Shown here piece after piece: positions 1-8,028 of a DNA stretch of 17,734 nucleotides. Positions within the stretch are counted from its first letter, which is position 1. The number at the start of each line of letters is the position of its first letter. A program made the position numbers and the translations under genes. Under the pieces are notes generated by a model. It ran no database searches. It was not told the origin of the DNA and saw only the letters and a list, made by a program, of their open reading frames with translations. This stretch comes from Butyriboletus loyo (taxonomy: Eukaryota; Basidiomycota; Agaricomycetes; Boletales; Boletaceae), in contig JBBPSI010000375.1 of NCBI GenBank assembly GCA_038093515.1, positions 1-17,734 on the forward strand, in the 5' to 3' direction.

Positions 1-42
1 GATTACCACCAGGCCCACCCATCCGCCCCTCATCCTCTTTGA
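1..42 (+). pseudogene. C-terminal tail of a Ty3/gypsy (chromovirus-like) Pol polyprotein, partial
   Basis: Frame 1 reads DYHQAHPSAPHPL and then TGA at 40-42. The pattern (aromatic-H-x-x-HPSAP-x-PL) is like the end of many fungal chromovirus integrases, just after the chromodomain, where a phrase such as FHRRHPxAPRPL is common; that comparison is from general knowledge of the family. The position fits: about 107 bp of non-coding sequence and a polypurine tract follow, then an LTR on the same strand. Only 13 codons are visible, so the call rests on a short motif and on context. The rest of the element lies left of the window. Confidence 0.4.
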
Positions 43-136
43 GGCCTATCTCTATTGGAATTCTCTTCCTTATTCAAGAAATTTGGTCTGGAATATGGAA
101 CCTCTTATTCAGGAACTTGTCTGGAATACAAGTCCT

Positions 137-149
137 AGGGGGGGGAAAG
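137..149 (+). other. Polypurine tract of gypsy element 1
   Basis: A run of eight G followed by AAAG abuts the TG that opens the LTR at 150. In LTR retrotransposons such a tract primes plus-strand DNA synthesis and sits directly 5' of the 3' LTR. It therefore identifies the LTR at 150-688 as the 3' LTR of an element read on the plus strand whose body is outside the window. The stretch 70-136 before it is shared with 16142-16206. Confidence 0.7.
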
Positions 150-688
150 TGTTATAATCATAACATTTATTCGTACACTTTCATTTTGGACTTAGTCGTT
201 TTGCTTCAACTTCAACTTCAAAGGTCACGTGACATAGCGCACATGATCGTGGGAACTTACATGTGATCTCCTGCTGACTAAGTATATGATGTCATGGCCT
301 AGACCAGGCCTAGACTCAATGATGTCTCGACACATGTATTTAATCTCTGTTTACTTCCCTTCTCTTTGATCCCTGCGCCTCGTGTGATTAATCACTGCTG
401 CGCTTCTCTTCTTTATGATCCCCGTTCACCCTGTAATCTAGCCATGTATAGTAGTTCATCTCATGCACAGCTTGGTCTGCGCGCACATCTGTACAATATA
501 TAAAGGCTCGTGGTTAGACTAGGATTCTCTAGTTTTAACCACTTGTCTATTCGCTGGCAACAGTTGAGGATTAAGTTGAAGCTCCAGTTTCATACCTGCC
601 AGGTACTTGTGTATACCTGCGACTGTTGTGGACCACTTGTGGCTTGGTACTACATGCTAGCATTCGACTGCGTGTTGCCTTCACAACA
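150..688 (+). repeat. LTR-1 copy A, 3' LTR of gypsy element 1
   Basis: This 539-bp repeat opens TGTTATAATC and ends CACAACA. It aligns along most of its length with 732-1226 (same strand) and 5799-6312 (opposite strand). Inside are a palindromic GGTCACGTGAC E-box (223-233), an imperfect dyad GCACAG-N6-CTGCGC (465-482) and a TATA box (497-504). This copy has about 25-30 bp near 415-440 that copies B and C lack. A polypurine tract lies immediately 5', marking it as a 3' LTR. The bases after it, GGCGA at 689-693, should be one half of its target-site duplication; the other half is off-window. Confidence 0.85.
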
Positions 689-731
689 GGCGAGAGGATG
701 AGGGGGCAAGAGGATGAGGGGGGTGAGCGGG
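689..731 (+). other. Purine-rich remnant with polypurine tract of gypsy element 2
   Basis: Forty-three bases, almost all purine, contain two near-identical copies of a GAGGATGAGGGGG unit and end GTGAGCGGG directly before the next LTR. This is best read as the last piece of the internal region and the polypurine tract of a second gypsy element, cut off on its left by the LTR of element 1. The tract differs from the one at 137-149, so the two LTRs are not simply a tandem duplication of one another. Confidence 0.5.
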
Positions 732-1226
732 TGTTATAATCATAACATTTATTCGTACACTTTCACTTCAAACTTAGTCGTTTTCACTTTCAAAGGTCAC
801 GTGATCATGGGAACTTACATGTGATCCCATGCTGACTAAGCATATGATGTCATGGCCTAGACCAGGCCTAGACTCTATGACGTCACGACACATGTATTTA
901 ATCTCTGTTTACTTCTCTTCTTTTTTGATCCCCGCGCCTCATGTGGTTAATCACCGTTGCGCTTCTCTTCTTTAGTCTAGCCATGTATAGTAATTCCTCA
1001 CACGCACAGCATGGTCTGTGCGCATCTCTGTATAATATATAAAGGCTCGTGGTTAGACTAGGATTCCCTAGTTTTAACCACTTGTCTATTCGCTGGCAAC
1101 AGTTGAGGACTAAGCTAGAACTCCTAGTTCATACTTGCCAGGTATTTGTGTATACCTGCAACTGTAGTGGACCCTGTGTGACAAGGCATTCGTACTGGCA
1201 TTCGACTGTGCATTGCTAGCGTAACA
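732..1226 (+). repeat. LTR-1 copy B, 3' LTR of gypsy element 2, interrupting copia pol
   Basis: A 495-bp copy of the LTR-1 family, opening TGTTATAATC and ending AGCGTAACA. It has the dyad GCACAG-N6-CTGTGC (1004-1021) and a TATA box (1036-1043). It sits directly against minus-strand copia pol coding sequence starting at 1227. The five bases on the left (GCGGG) and right (CATAC) do not match, so this is not a solo-LTR insertion. The purine tract on the left suggests the 3' LTR of an element whose 5' end lies outside the window. Confidence 0.85.
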
Positions 1227-2070
1227 CATACCCTTGATGTTCTTGTAAGCATGGTGTAACATGGATGGATGACCAAAACAATTATGCCACAACAAAGAAG
1301 ATCCAACATCCTGCAAGGAGTGGATCCCGACATCTGGAGTTAGCATTTTAGCCTGAAACCAGTGGAGGGGATTGTTCGGAAGCAAGGCAGAAGCCTGCAC
1401 TACCAAACATCCTTGAGGGTTCCAAATCTTGGTTTGATCAGTTATTTCGCATTGATAACCATTTTTGGTTAGAGTGGTGACCGATAAGAGTCTATGGGCT
1501 GCTTGAGGTGCATACCAAACTCCTGTAAGCTCCAAAGGAATGGGCTTATCCTTCCCTAGCTGCTGTGATAACAACACAGTACCAGGTCCAAACATCTTCA
1601 TGGTTGTGCCATTTGCTGTGATCACAATTCTCTTGGTATCACCAAGATCCATGAAGTCAGCAATGTGTGGTGTGACATGGTCTGTACAACCACTGTCAAT
1701 CATCCAGGCATTGGAAAGAAGATCCTTCTTTGAAGGGACATCTCCAGATGTGTAAGCTCCTGCAATATAAAGATCACCAAGATCGAATTCATCGTTGTAA
1801 TCATATACAGCATCATAGTCCTCAGCATCTTGCTGGTAAGTAGAGTCCCAGACATTAATGTCTCGGGAGTCAAGACCATGCTTCCAAGTGCCATCAGCAC
1901 GACGAGCAGTGTTTCTGTAAAAGGATTCTTCATCCTTCTCATCAATCAACTCTATAAAGGTCGAAAGATGGACTGCCCTTGCTTTGCGTTCCTTCTTCTT
2001 CGGCTGACCATGAGACCCTGAAGGTTTAGAGGGAATCATGGTGTTTCCGAAAGGAGTGTGAAGAAGATGC
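1227..2070 (-). pseudogene. pol: Ty1/copia pol: protease and GAG-pre-integrase region, truncated
   Basis: This open frame follows gag in a different frame and runs without a stop to 1227, where an LTR replaces it. The product holds an aspartic protease with the typical copia context AWMIDSGCTDHVTP (active DSG codons near 1686-1697). It is followed by the stretch LWHNCFGHPSMLHHAYKNI, which matches the GAG-pre-integrase domain (LWHxxxGHxS pattern). In copia elements the protease frees Gag, integrase, reverse transcriptase and RNase H from one polyprotein; everything after pre-integrase is missing here. The linker before the protease is lysine-rich and then acidic. The frame can be extended upstream to 2195, overlapping the end of gag. 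The ending coded inside the LTR (to 1110) is an artefact of the insertion. Confidence 0.85.
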
Positions 2071-3255
2071 ATAAGCATCTCCATCCTCAAAATAGGGTGA
2101 TGTGAGGGGTGGTCCCATCGGATCATCATCTCCCCAACCAGCTTGACCAATGGTAGATTCAGTTTCCATCGGGAAATCTGTAAGTGTGTGGTCACCTAGT
2201 TGTGTTTCGCCCAACTCTACTATGTTGGCAAATCCGTCCATGTCCATCTCCACTTCATTCGCATGTCCTTTCCCTTTTCCCTTTCCTTGATGTGTTTTGA
2301 AACCAGAACAATTATTTGTTTGCTCATTCCGGTTTGCTCCGGATCCTGAAGGTCCTCCATAAGGCGTCGCAGGCATGTGGTTTTGCTGCTGCCTTTGCTG
2401 CTGTGGTTGGAACGGCCTCTTCTGTCCAGGACGACCACATCTGCCAGAAGGTTGTTGGGGGCGAGCCTGATTGTTCCAATTTGTCTGTGCAGGTGGAGGA
2501 GGTCCATGTCTAACCATGTTGGTACGGTTGAGCTGGGAATCCAGTGCAACTGCATTCGTTTGAGAGGTTGAAGGATAAGGGATCTGGCCAGTGCCAGCAC
2601 GAAGTTGTAACTCGTGGGTAATCATGGGAATGATAACGTTTGGTGTAAATTGGTGAACATTAGTGTTGTGGACGATGTTGGACACCAGAGGTTCGAAAGA
2701 TTTTGGTAACTTGGTGAGCAAGATCATGGATCGGAAGTTGTTGGGAAGACTTAATCCTGCTGCTTCCATTTTGTGGAAAGCGTCCATTAAGGACATGAGA
2801 CCAGCAACAGCGTTAGCTTCATGAACACAAATGTTCATGGCTTGGCGGAACAGGAAAAATTGTCCTGTAATGCCTGTGGTTGCGTAGGTGTTGTGCAGGA
2901 AGTCCCAGAGAGTTTTAGCGACAGAGATATTGATGGTTTCTGGAATTATTTGACCAGCAGCATCATAGAGTGATGGAGCGTAGTCGTAGTTGACTGCATG
3001 TTGGAGTTCTGGAGAGATGTAGATGGCAAGCATGCCAACAGAGCACTTGTCCAGCGAGATCCACTTCTGCTGGTCAGCGGCAGTCTGATTGTGGTACTCA
3101 GAAGTACCATCTACTATCGACCAGACACCGATTACGGTGAGAGCATGTCTCATTTGACGAGACCAGGCTGTATAGTTATCCGCTCCAGTCAGGACAGGAA
3201 GTCTCTGCTGGATTTGGGCATTGATCTTGAATTCAGATACAGTGGGGAGCGACAT
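2026..3255 (-). CDS. gag: Ty1/copia Gag
   Basis: A 409-residue uninterrupted frame. Near residues 25-50 it has the phrase LTGADNYTAWSRQMRHAL, the hallmark start of copia Gag (NYxxW). A helical UBN2-like central region follows (for example TLWDFLHNTYA, then the run from residue 150 to 210). The C-terminal third is rich in Q, P, G and K and contains GKGKGKG, but no complete CX2CX4HX4C zinc knuckle is visible; basic stretches may bind RNA instead. The family forms virus-like particles around the element RNA. The ATG at 3255 is nine bases after the stop of the upstream frame. The last 15 or so residues are probably not native: the frame leaves the pol frame near 2055-2070, through either a +1 recoding site or a one-base mutation. 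Confidence 0.85.
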   Translation of the reverse strand: MSLPTVSEFKINAQIQQRLPVLTGADNYTAWSRQMRHALTVIGVWSIVDGTSEYHNQTAADQQKWISLDKCSVGMLAIYISPELQHAVNYDYAPSLYDAAGQIIPETINISVAKTLWDFLHNTYATTGITGQFFLFRQAMNICVHEANAVAGLMSLMDAFHKMEAAGLSLPNNFRSMILLTKLPKSFEPLVSNIVHNTNVHQFTPNVIIPMITHELQLRAGTGQIPYPSTSQTNAVALDSQLNRTNMVRHGPPPPAQTNWNNQARPQQPSGRCGRPGQKRPFQPQQQRQQQNHMPATPYGGPSGSGANRNEQTNNCSGFKTHQGKGKGKGHANEVEMDMDGFANIVELGETQLGDHTLTDFPMETESTIGQAGWGDDDPMGPPLTSPYFEDGDAYASSSHSFRKHHDSL

Positions 3256-4504
3256 GATAATTGTTTAAAACAAAAATCTGAAGATGAACTGATCAAAAGA
3301 AGAGAAAACTTTGTCAGCATTTAGAATTGAAGGATTAGAAACAGGAGAAGGTGAATGTGAGGGAAGACCTATCGGATTAACCACTGGTGTATAAAACCTA
3401 GATGGTTCCGAAGGTCCCTGTTCCAATGTTTCTTGCACCAAGTATCCATTTTCGTCATATTGAAAATCTCCTCCTAAGTCATTAGACTCTTCTCCATGAC
3501 CAATGTTCGAGAGATAACTTCCTTCTGTCACATGTTCTCCTGTTTCGACTCCATGTAAATTACTCTCTGGGATCCCTTGAGGAAGAGCAGATAGCGGTGG
3601 TGCAGAGGCAGCACATATCGCTTCAAATTCCTCAAATCATATGTTGGGAAACCAGTGTGGATTATTTATTTTTCCACTAGAGAATTTTACAGTGAAGTCA
3701 GAGTGCGAAACATAAGTAGAAGGAGAAATTTGTCCATATGGAAGGAGAACTTGTGCATAATCCTCCAGTATGGTATACATGTGAAGAAAGGTAAGTGTAT
3801 TTCTAGAGAGGAGCAGACCTTGCTTGAGCCTGACGTCTCTGACATAGAGAGGTCCTGATAGGACCAATGAGTGTAAGGTCCCATGTGGCTCGCAGCTGGC
3901 TAGGTCCACATTGGTTATTAGGAGGCGAAAGTCGTCCCAGAACTCGATGTTCTGCAGGAGTTCGACTTCTTTGTCTTCCTCCAGCCTCAACTCCAATCTC
4001 CCGGTATTCACAATGATTGCTTCGATCTGACTCTTGACGGTTTGCAAGATCTGTCTGGAGTCGTCTGAGATCTCGTTGTAGGTGTTGGACATTGTGTGCC
4101 AAGTCGTCAGCGATGTCTTGCTGCTCTGCAGCGAGTTCATGAGCAAACTTGAACAGAAGATCAGAAGCTTCTAATTCAATGTGATTCTTTCGGAAGAAAG
4201 GGTGGAGCTGGTGGAACCTCGTCCTCCAAATCCTATCCTGTATCTCATTCCACCTCCTTCATGTTGGTATGTCCCAATTTCTAAAGTGTTCTTCACCAAC
4301 TTCGAAGAACTCTGCTGGTCTCCTGGAATAATCATAGGCTTTGATGTGCCCATGATCGTCAACAGTAGGATAATTCCTGTTGAAAAGAGACAAGTCTTGC
4401 GCTGCAAGAGTCATGTTCCAGAGCGTATCCTTGTCAAATCCTTTGAAAGGAGACAATTTGTCATAGAAGGGGATGAGATGTTCCTTCATTTTTTGTATAG
4501 TTGG

Positions 4505-5325
4505 TGTTACAGTTTTACCCCTAAGCGTACCCCGCCACTCGTTTTCCCACGCTCACGCGTCCCTGCTGCCCCCACCGTCTCGCGATGCCGCCCATCGCCC
4601 GCTCCCTAGTCGCCTAGTGGACGTTATCCACTTCCCCGGTCGTTCCGCAAGTCTCAGTGTTGCTACACTGAGATAGCCCCTGTCTTGTCGCCCCGTTGGG
4701 CCGGACCCACAGCTGAGCTGTCGCGTCCTCTTATTCTTTATCCAATGACATTTGTTACATCACGTGACTAGCACGTGATTAGATTACGATGTGTTGTACC
4801 TTCGCGTCGAGACCCGTATCCAAGGGCTCCGCCGTTCGCATCCCCTTTGCCCTGTGGGGCCAGCCTCATGGACATCGTCACTTCACGTTCAGCACTTCTC
4901 ATTCGCTGACGATGTCGCCATCTTACTCGGAGCTTCGCTCCCTCGTTACTGGCACTTTGCCACTTCTCCATTCACCGTTATGACTCGAGCAGACTCATAA
5001 CCCTTTGCCTTCACTGCCACGCACAGCTCGGTCTGTGCACCATATCTATTAGTATATATACCAGCATACTTAGCATAGTACGGCTTCCCTAGCTAATTCT
5101 ACGCATCTACCAAGTGCATAGTAATCTAGCAGTATACCCATCTCTTGCCGATAAAGCCGATAAGAGTCTGGTCAATCTCGACAGGCATCCACCTTTCGAC
5201 ATCTCCCGACACTTGCTTTGCAAGACACCCGATAGCGTCGTCTACGCAAGTCGGCTAGTTTCCTCATTAGGCTCGAGCCCCTATAAGTGCTCGGTTGCTA
5301 GCTATTGTGCGCTACCAGCGTAACA
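4505..5325 (+). repeat. Solo LTR-3 (gypsy type) inside the extra frame
   Basis: An 821-bp unit opening TGTTAC and closing GTAACA, flanked by a perfect 5-bp duplication GTTGG (4500-4504 and 5326-5330). Removing it with one duplicate restores the minus-strand reading frame across the site. It carries two CACGTG boxes (4761-4777), the dyad GCACAG-N6-CTGTGC (5021-5038) and a TATA box (5053-5060). Motif and TATA order give plus-strand orientation. A perfect 8-bp hairpin TCTCAGTG/CACTGAGA is at 4652-4673. No internal element sequence is present, so it is the product of LTR-LTR recombination. Confidence 0.92.
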
Positions 5326-5798
5326 GTTGGGTATTGGGATCCACAAAAGATTTTGAAGCCATGATTTTGAAGGAGAATGTCGGGTGTTGCATCATAGGAG
5401 GGGGTGAGAAGAGGAAAGCCTGTGTTTTCATAGATTGAGTGCAGGGGTTCATGTAGGAAGGAATGTGATCATATATATTCGACCTTGTGATAGTGATGGT
5501 GACCTTCCTCATCGATCCAGTCAATGGGTTTGAGGGGACCAACCTCCAAAGATCGGATCCAAGTTTCGGAAGCAATTCTGTGGGAAAAACCTTTGGAGGG
5601 CCTTGGAACCGATTAATCAATTATGAGGTTCGGGATGAGGAGGTCTGCAGTGTCGTTGGGGTTGAGTTCTTCTAGCTCCTCTGGTAGGAGGCTCAGGATC
5701 TGCTGTTCTGTCTTGATGACAAATGAGCTCATTGGTTCCATCTGGCCAGGGAATGATTGTAACATTGTCGGATAGATGATGGATTCCTCGGTCAGCAG

Positions 5799-6312
5799 CT
5801 GTTGTGCAAGCAACATGCAGTCGAATGCTAGCACGAATACCTTTGCCACAAGTGGTCCTATACAACAGTTGCTGCGCTACACAAAGCACAGGCAGGTGAT
5901 AAGGCTGGAGTTTCAACTTAATCCTCAACTGTTGCCAGCAAATAGACAAGTGGTTAAAACTAGGGAATCCTAGTCTAACCACAAGCCTTTATATATTGTA
6001 CAGAGATGCGCACAGACCATGCTGTGCATGTGAGGAATTACTATACATGGCTAGACTAAAGAAGAGAAGCGCAACGGTGATTAACCACACGAGGCGCGGG
6101 GATCAAAAAGAAGAGAAGTAAACGGAGATTAAATACATGTGTCGTGACGTCATAGAGTCTAGGCCTGGTCTAGGCCATGACATCATATGCTTAGTCAGCA
6201 TGAGATCACATGTAAGTTCCCACGATCACGTGCGCTATGTCACGTGACCTTTGAAAGTGAAAATGACTAAGTCCGAAGTGAAAGTGTATGAATAAATGTT
6301 ATGATTATAACA
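5799..6312 (-). repeat. Solo LTR-1 copy C inside the extra frame
   Basis: A 514-bp reverse-oriented member of the LTR-1 family (opening TGTTATAATC on the minus strand at 6312, ending CACAACA at 5799). It is flanked by a perfect 5-bp duplication GCAGC (5794-5798 and 6313-6317). LTR plus one duplicate is 519 bp, a multiple of three, so the host frame reads in phase on both sides. It has CACGTG boxes near 6228-6246, a TATA box (5988-5995) and the dyad (6010-6027) at the same spacing as the other copies. This clean insertion also fixes the true ends of the LTR-1 family. Confidence 0.93.
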
Positions 6313-7025
6313 GCAGCAATTGTAATTCCATAGGATGGTTGTTTGCCAGTGGGAGCATCATGTATCCTGGTTGGTAGAAGGGACTGGGCCCTATGATGGT
6401 TGGATGAGGATCCAGCTCTGGGACTGGGCTCTGCAACAGCTCTGATGGTGGGTACAGTAGGGATGGTGTTGCTGAGGCCATTCTGGTCATGTACAATGAC
6501 ATTGTTGGGAGGATTGGGTCGTTGATTTGCAAGTCCAAAGATATTGTCAAGGTCTAAGATATTGATCTCGACAGAGTTATTGGGAGTGCAAGGGCAACAA
6601 CAATTGTATGGAGGTGGTGGAGAAGGAGTATGAAAATGGATGTGGTGCAGAGGAAAAAAATATGAAGAGGAGCGATGATGATGGTGCTCAACTCTTTGAG
6701 ATGGCCTAGAGCGTTCACTAACCTCTTGTAAGTTAGAAGGACTTAGGTGAGATGTTGATCTAATTTGCAAGGCATGGTGGTGAGTTTGTGAACACCATTG
6801 GAAGTAAAATCCTGATCTTCAGAAACAAAATGTAATGTGATGATGAAAGAATCAGCTAGCAACCATAATGTGCTAAAGAACATAATGTTTGATGCACCAC
6901 ATATGGAAGTGAGTATGAGACTCAAGAAAGCAATGACCCATAGTAAACCAAGAGCGATAGCACTCTCATTCCACAGGGCTGGAAACATTATCACAATCGA
7001 CAGATGTTTAGATTAAAAGCCTCTA

Positions 7026-7040
7026 GCAGGGCTCATAACC
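7026..7040 (-). other. Primer-binding site complementary to initiator tRNA-Met anticodon arm
   Basis: The plus strand reads GCAGGGCTCATAACC, identical to the anticodon stem and loop (CAT anticodon included) of fungal initiator tRNA-Met as I recall it from yeast. On the minus strand, where the element reads, it lies three bases after the end of the 5' LTR. Drosophila copia and yeast Ty5 are known to prime reverse transcription with an internal half-molecule of this tRNA rather than its 3' end, so the match supports a copia-type element and shows where its internal region begins. Confidence 0.8.
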
Positions 7041-7043
7041 TTT

Positions 7044-7501
7044 TGGAATTGGTAAAGTCTGAGCAGGTGCACCGAGGGCAATGAAGGATCCAAGGGTAAA
7101 CCTATCAGTGGAAAGACTCGCTGATAATACAAGAGTGAGAGTATCGCAAACAGAGTACTTGAAAGAGTATAAGAAGCAAGGCTCAACTTAGAGATATTGC
7201 AGTAGTGATGATAGAACTGAAAGATCTAGAGAAAAGCAACAAGCCATAAGGGCTGTCTTATATACAGTACAAGAGTGTTTGTCCTTGTGTTCTGTATAGT
7301 ACCTATATAAGGTATAGTATGAAATACATGATGATATGATAGGGATAAGAGATAAGACTAAGCATATTGTCCAATAGCATAAGAAGAGCTATTTGTAATG
7401 TAACAAGCATGACAAGGTCTAGACAATGATGTCATATAGACCAGTCTAGAAATGTAGTGGCTGTAAGTGAAATACAGAAATAGAACACTACCGTTTCAAC
7501 A
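7044..7501 (-). repeat. LTR-2 copy C, 5' LTR of the copia element
   Basis: A 458-bp unit on the minus strand from TGTTGAAAC (7501) to CCAATTCCA (7044). It aligns with 16265-16710 on the plus strand over nearly its whole length. It contains a TATA-like AAGGTAC/TATAAGG region near 7305-7315. The primer-binding site directly after it makes it a 5' LTR. The bases outside it, TAGTG at 7502-7506, should be half of the element's target duplication. Confidence 0.85.
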
Positions 7502-7729
7502 TAGTGAGGCCTAGTTAGATAATGGACTTTTTGCTGATGGTCACACACTATGCTACAGAAACATGCAGCACCAAGCAAACCCAGTCTTTACAGTTTATAG
7601 TCAATTATATAACAATTATCCCAAATATCTGCAATGCTCGTTTGCAGGTGCCTGGCCATTTGCTGCTGTGGACAAAACCCTCCTCCACTATCGTGGGAGT
7701 CAGGGATCCTACTTACCATCTCAGCTACC

Positions 7730-7933
7730 ATGGCAGAGCAGGACTGGAACTCTACACCATTTCATAGATCTCCTACTGTCGAGGGCATTCAAGAGGCCGA
7801 GGTCCTCACTGGGATCACCGGACCCGAAGACCTTTCGAAGTCAGCGCTGTTGCTGACTCCTGGGTACTTCTTCCATCAAACTCGCTACCCCGACTATCGC
7901 ACCCGACCTTGGAATGGATACCAAAACACATAA
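7730..7933 (+). CDS. Small open frame, 67 residues, unrecognised
   Basis: Reads MAEQDWNSTPFHRSPTVE and continues through an evenly mixed composition to a stop at 7931-7933. It could be a short gene or the last exon of a larger one whose 5' part was replaced by the copia element ending at 7501. It has no motif I know. The stop lies at the outer edge of the left arm of the inverted duplication and the right arm lacks it, so it is not part of the duplicated unit. The ATG context (CTACCATGG) is favourable. The rest of 7502-7930 shows nothing else I can support. Confidence 0.25.
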   Translation: MAEQDWNSTPFHRSPTVEGIQEAEVLTGITGPEDLSKSALLLTPGYFFHQTRYPDYRTRPWNGYQNT

Positions 7934-8028
7934 AGATCACTTGTTATACAAAGTTGGTAGCCACTAGAGGGTAAAGCATAGACGCCATTTCAAATCCGTT
8001 TGGCAGACCACTATTGTCCACCTCAGCA

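Larger units (their letters stand above)
3265..6988 (-). pseudogene. Extra reading frame upstream of copia gag (about 770 codons), unrecognised, degraded
   Basis: Removing the two solo LTRs, each with one 5-bp target duplication (826 and 519 bp), leaves one minus-strand frame from the ATG at 6988 to a TAA at 3265-3267. The N-terminus (residues about 10-30 and 35-55) has two hydrophobic segments that look membrane-spanning. A His/Pro/Ser-rich stretch follows (HHHHRSSSYFFP, TPSPPPPYNCCCPC), then an acidic globular part containing MKEHLIPFYDKLSPFKGFD, a charged helical part that may be a coiled coil (near 4000-4150), and an acidic Pro/Ser tail. The first segment needs a 71-bp GT-AG intron (6725-6795; CTAAC branch-like site) or a frameshift to join. 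Lesions: TAA 5613-5615; TGA at 5469-5471, 4259-4261 and 3637-3639; one frameshift near 4090. I do not recognise the family. It starts 38 bp from the primer-binding site and ends 9 bp before gag, so it looks like part of the retroelement, though a captured host gene is possible. Confidence 0.6.

Noticed and set aside
70..138. Reading the shared segment before LTR-1 as protein (ending LEYKS and a stop)
   Set aside because: It is open in both copies and at first looked like a Pol C-terminus, but the gypsy Pol tail with its stop lies upstream at 1-42, and the segment fits a 3' non-coding region better.
510..701. Plus-strand open frame of 63 codons
   Set aside because: It lies within LTR-1 copy A. 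The matching part of the other copies does not keep the frame, so it is chance.
1110..1226. Apparent C-terminal end of the copia pol frame
   Set aside because: It is coded by the inverted LTR-1 B sequence and is an artefact of the insertion.
732..1226. Simple solo LTR insertion into copia pol
   Set aside because: The 5-bp flanks (GCGGG and CATAC) do not match and a polypurine tract lies on the left.
4768..5000. Overlapping frames on both strands
   Set aside because: They are entirely inside solo LTR-3 and show no motif.
7020..7040. A tRNA-Met gene
   Set aside because: Only the anticodon arm is matched; no acceptor, D or T arms surround it, and it sits at a primer-binding position next to an LTR.
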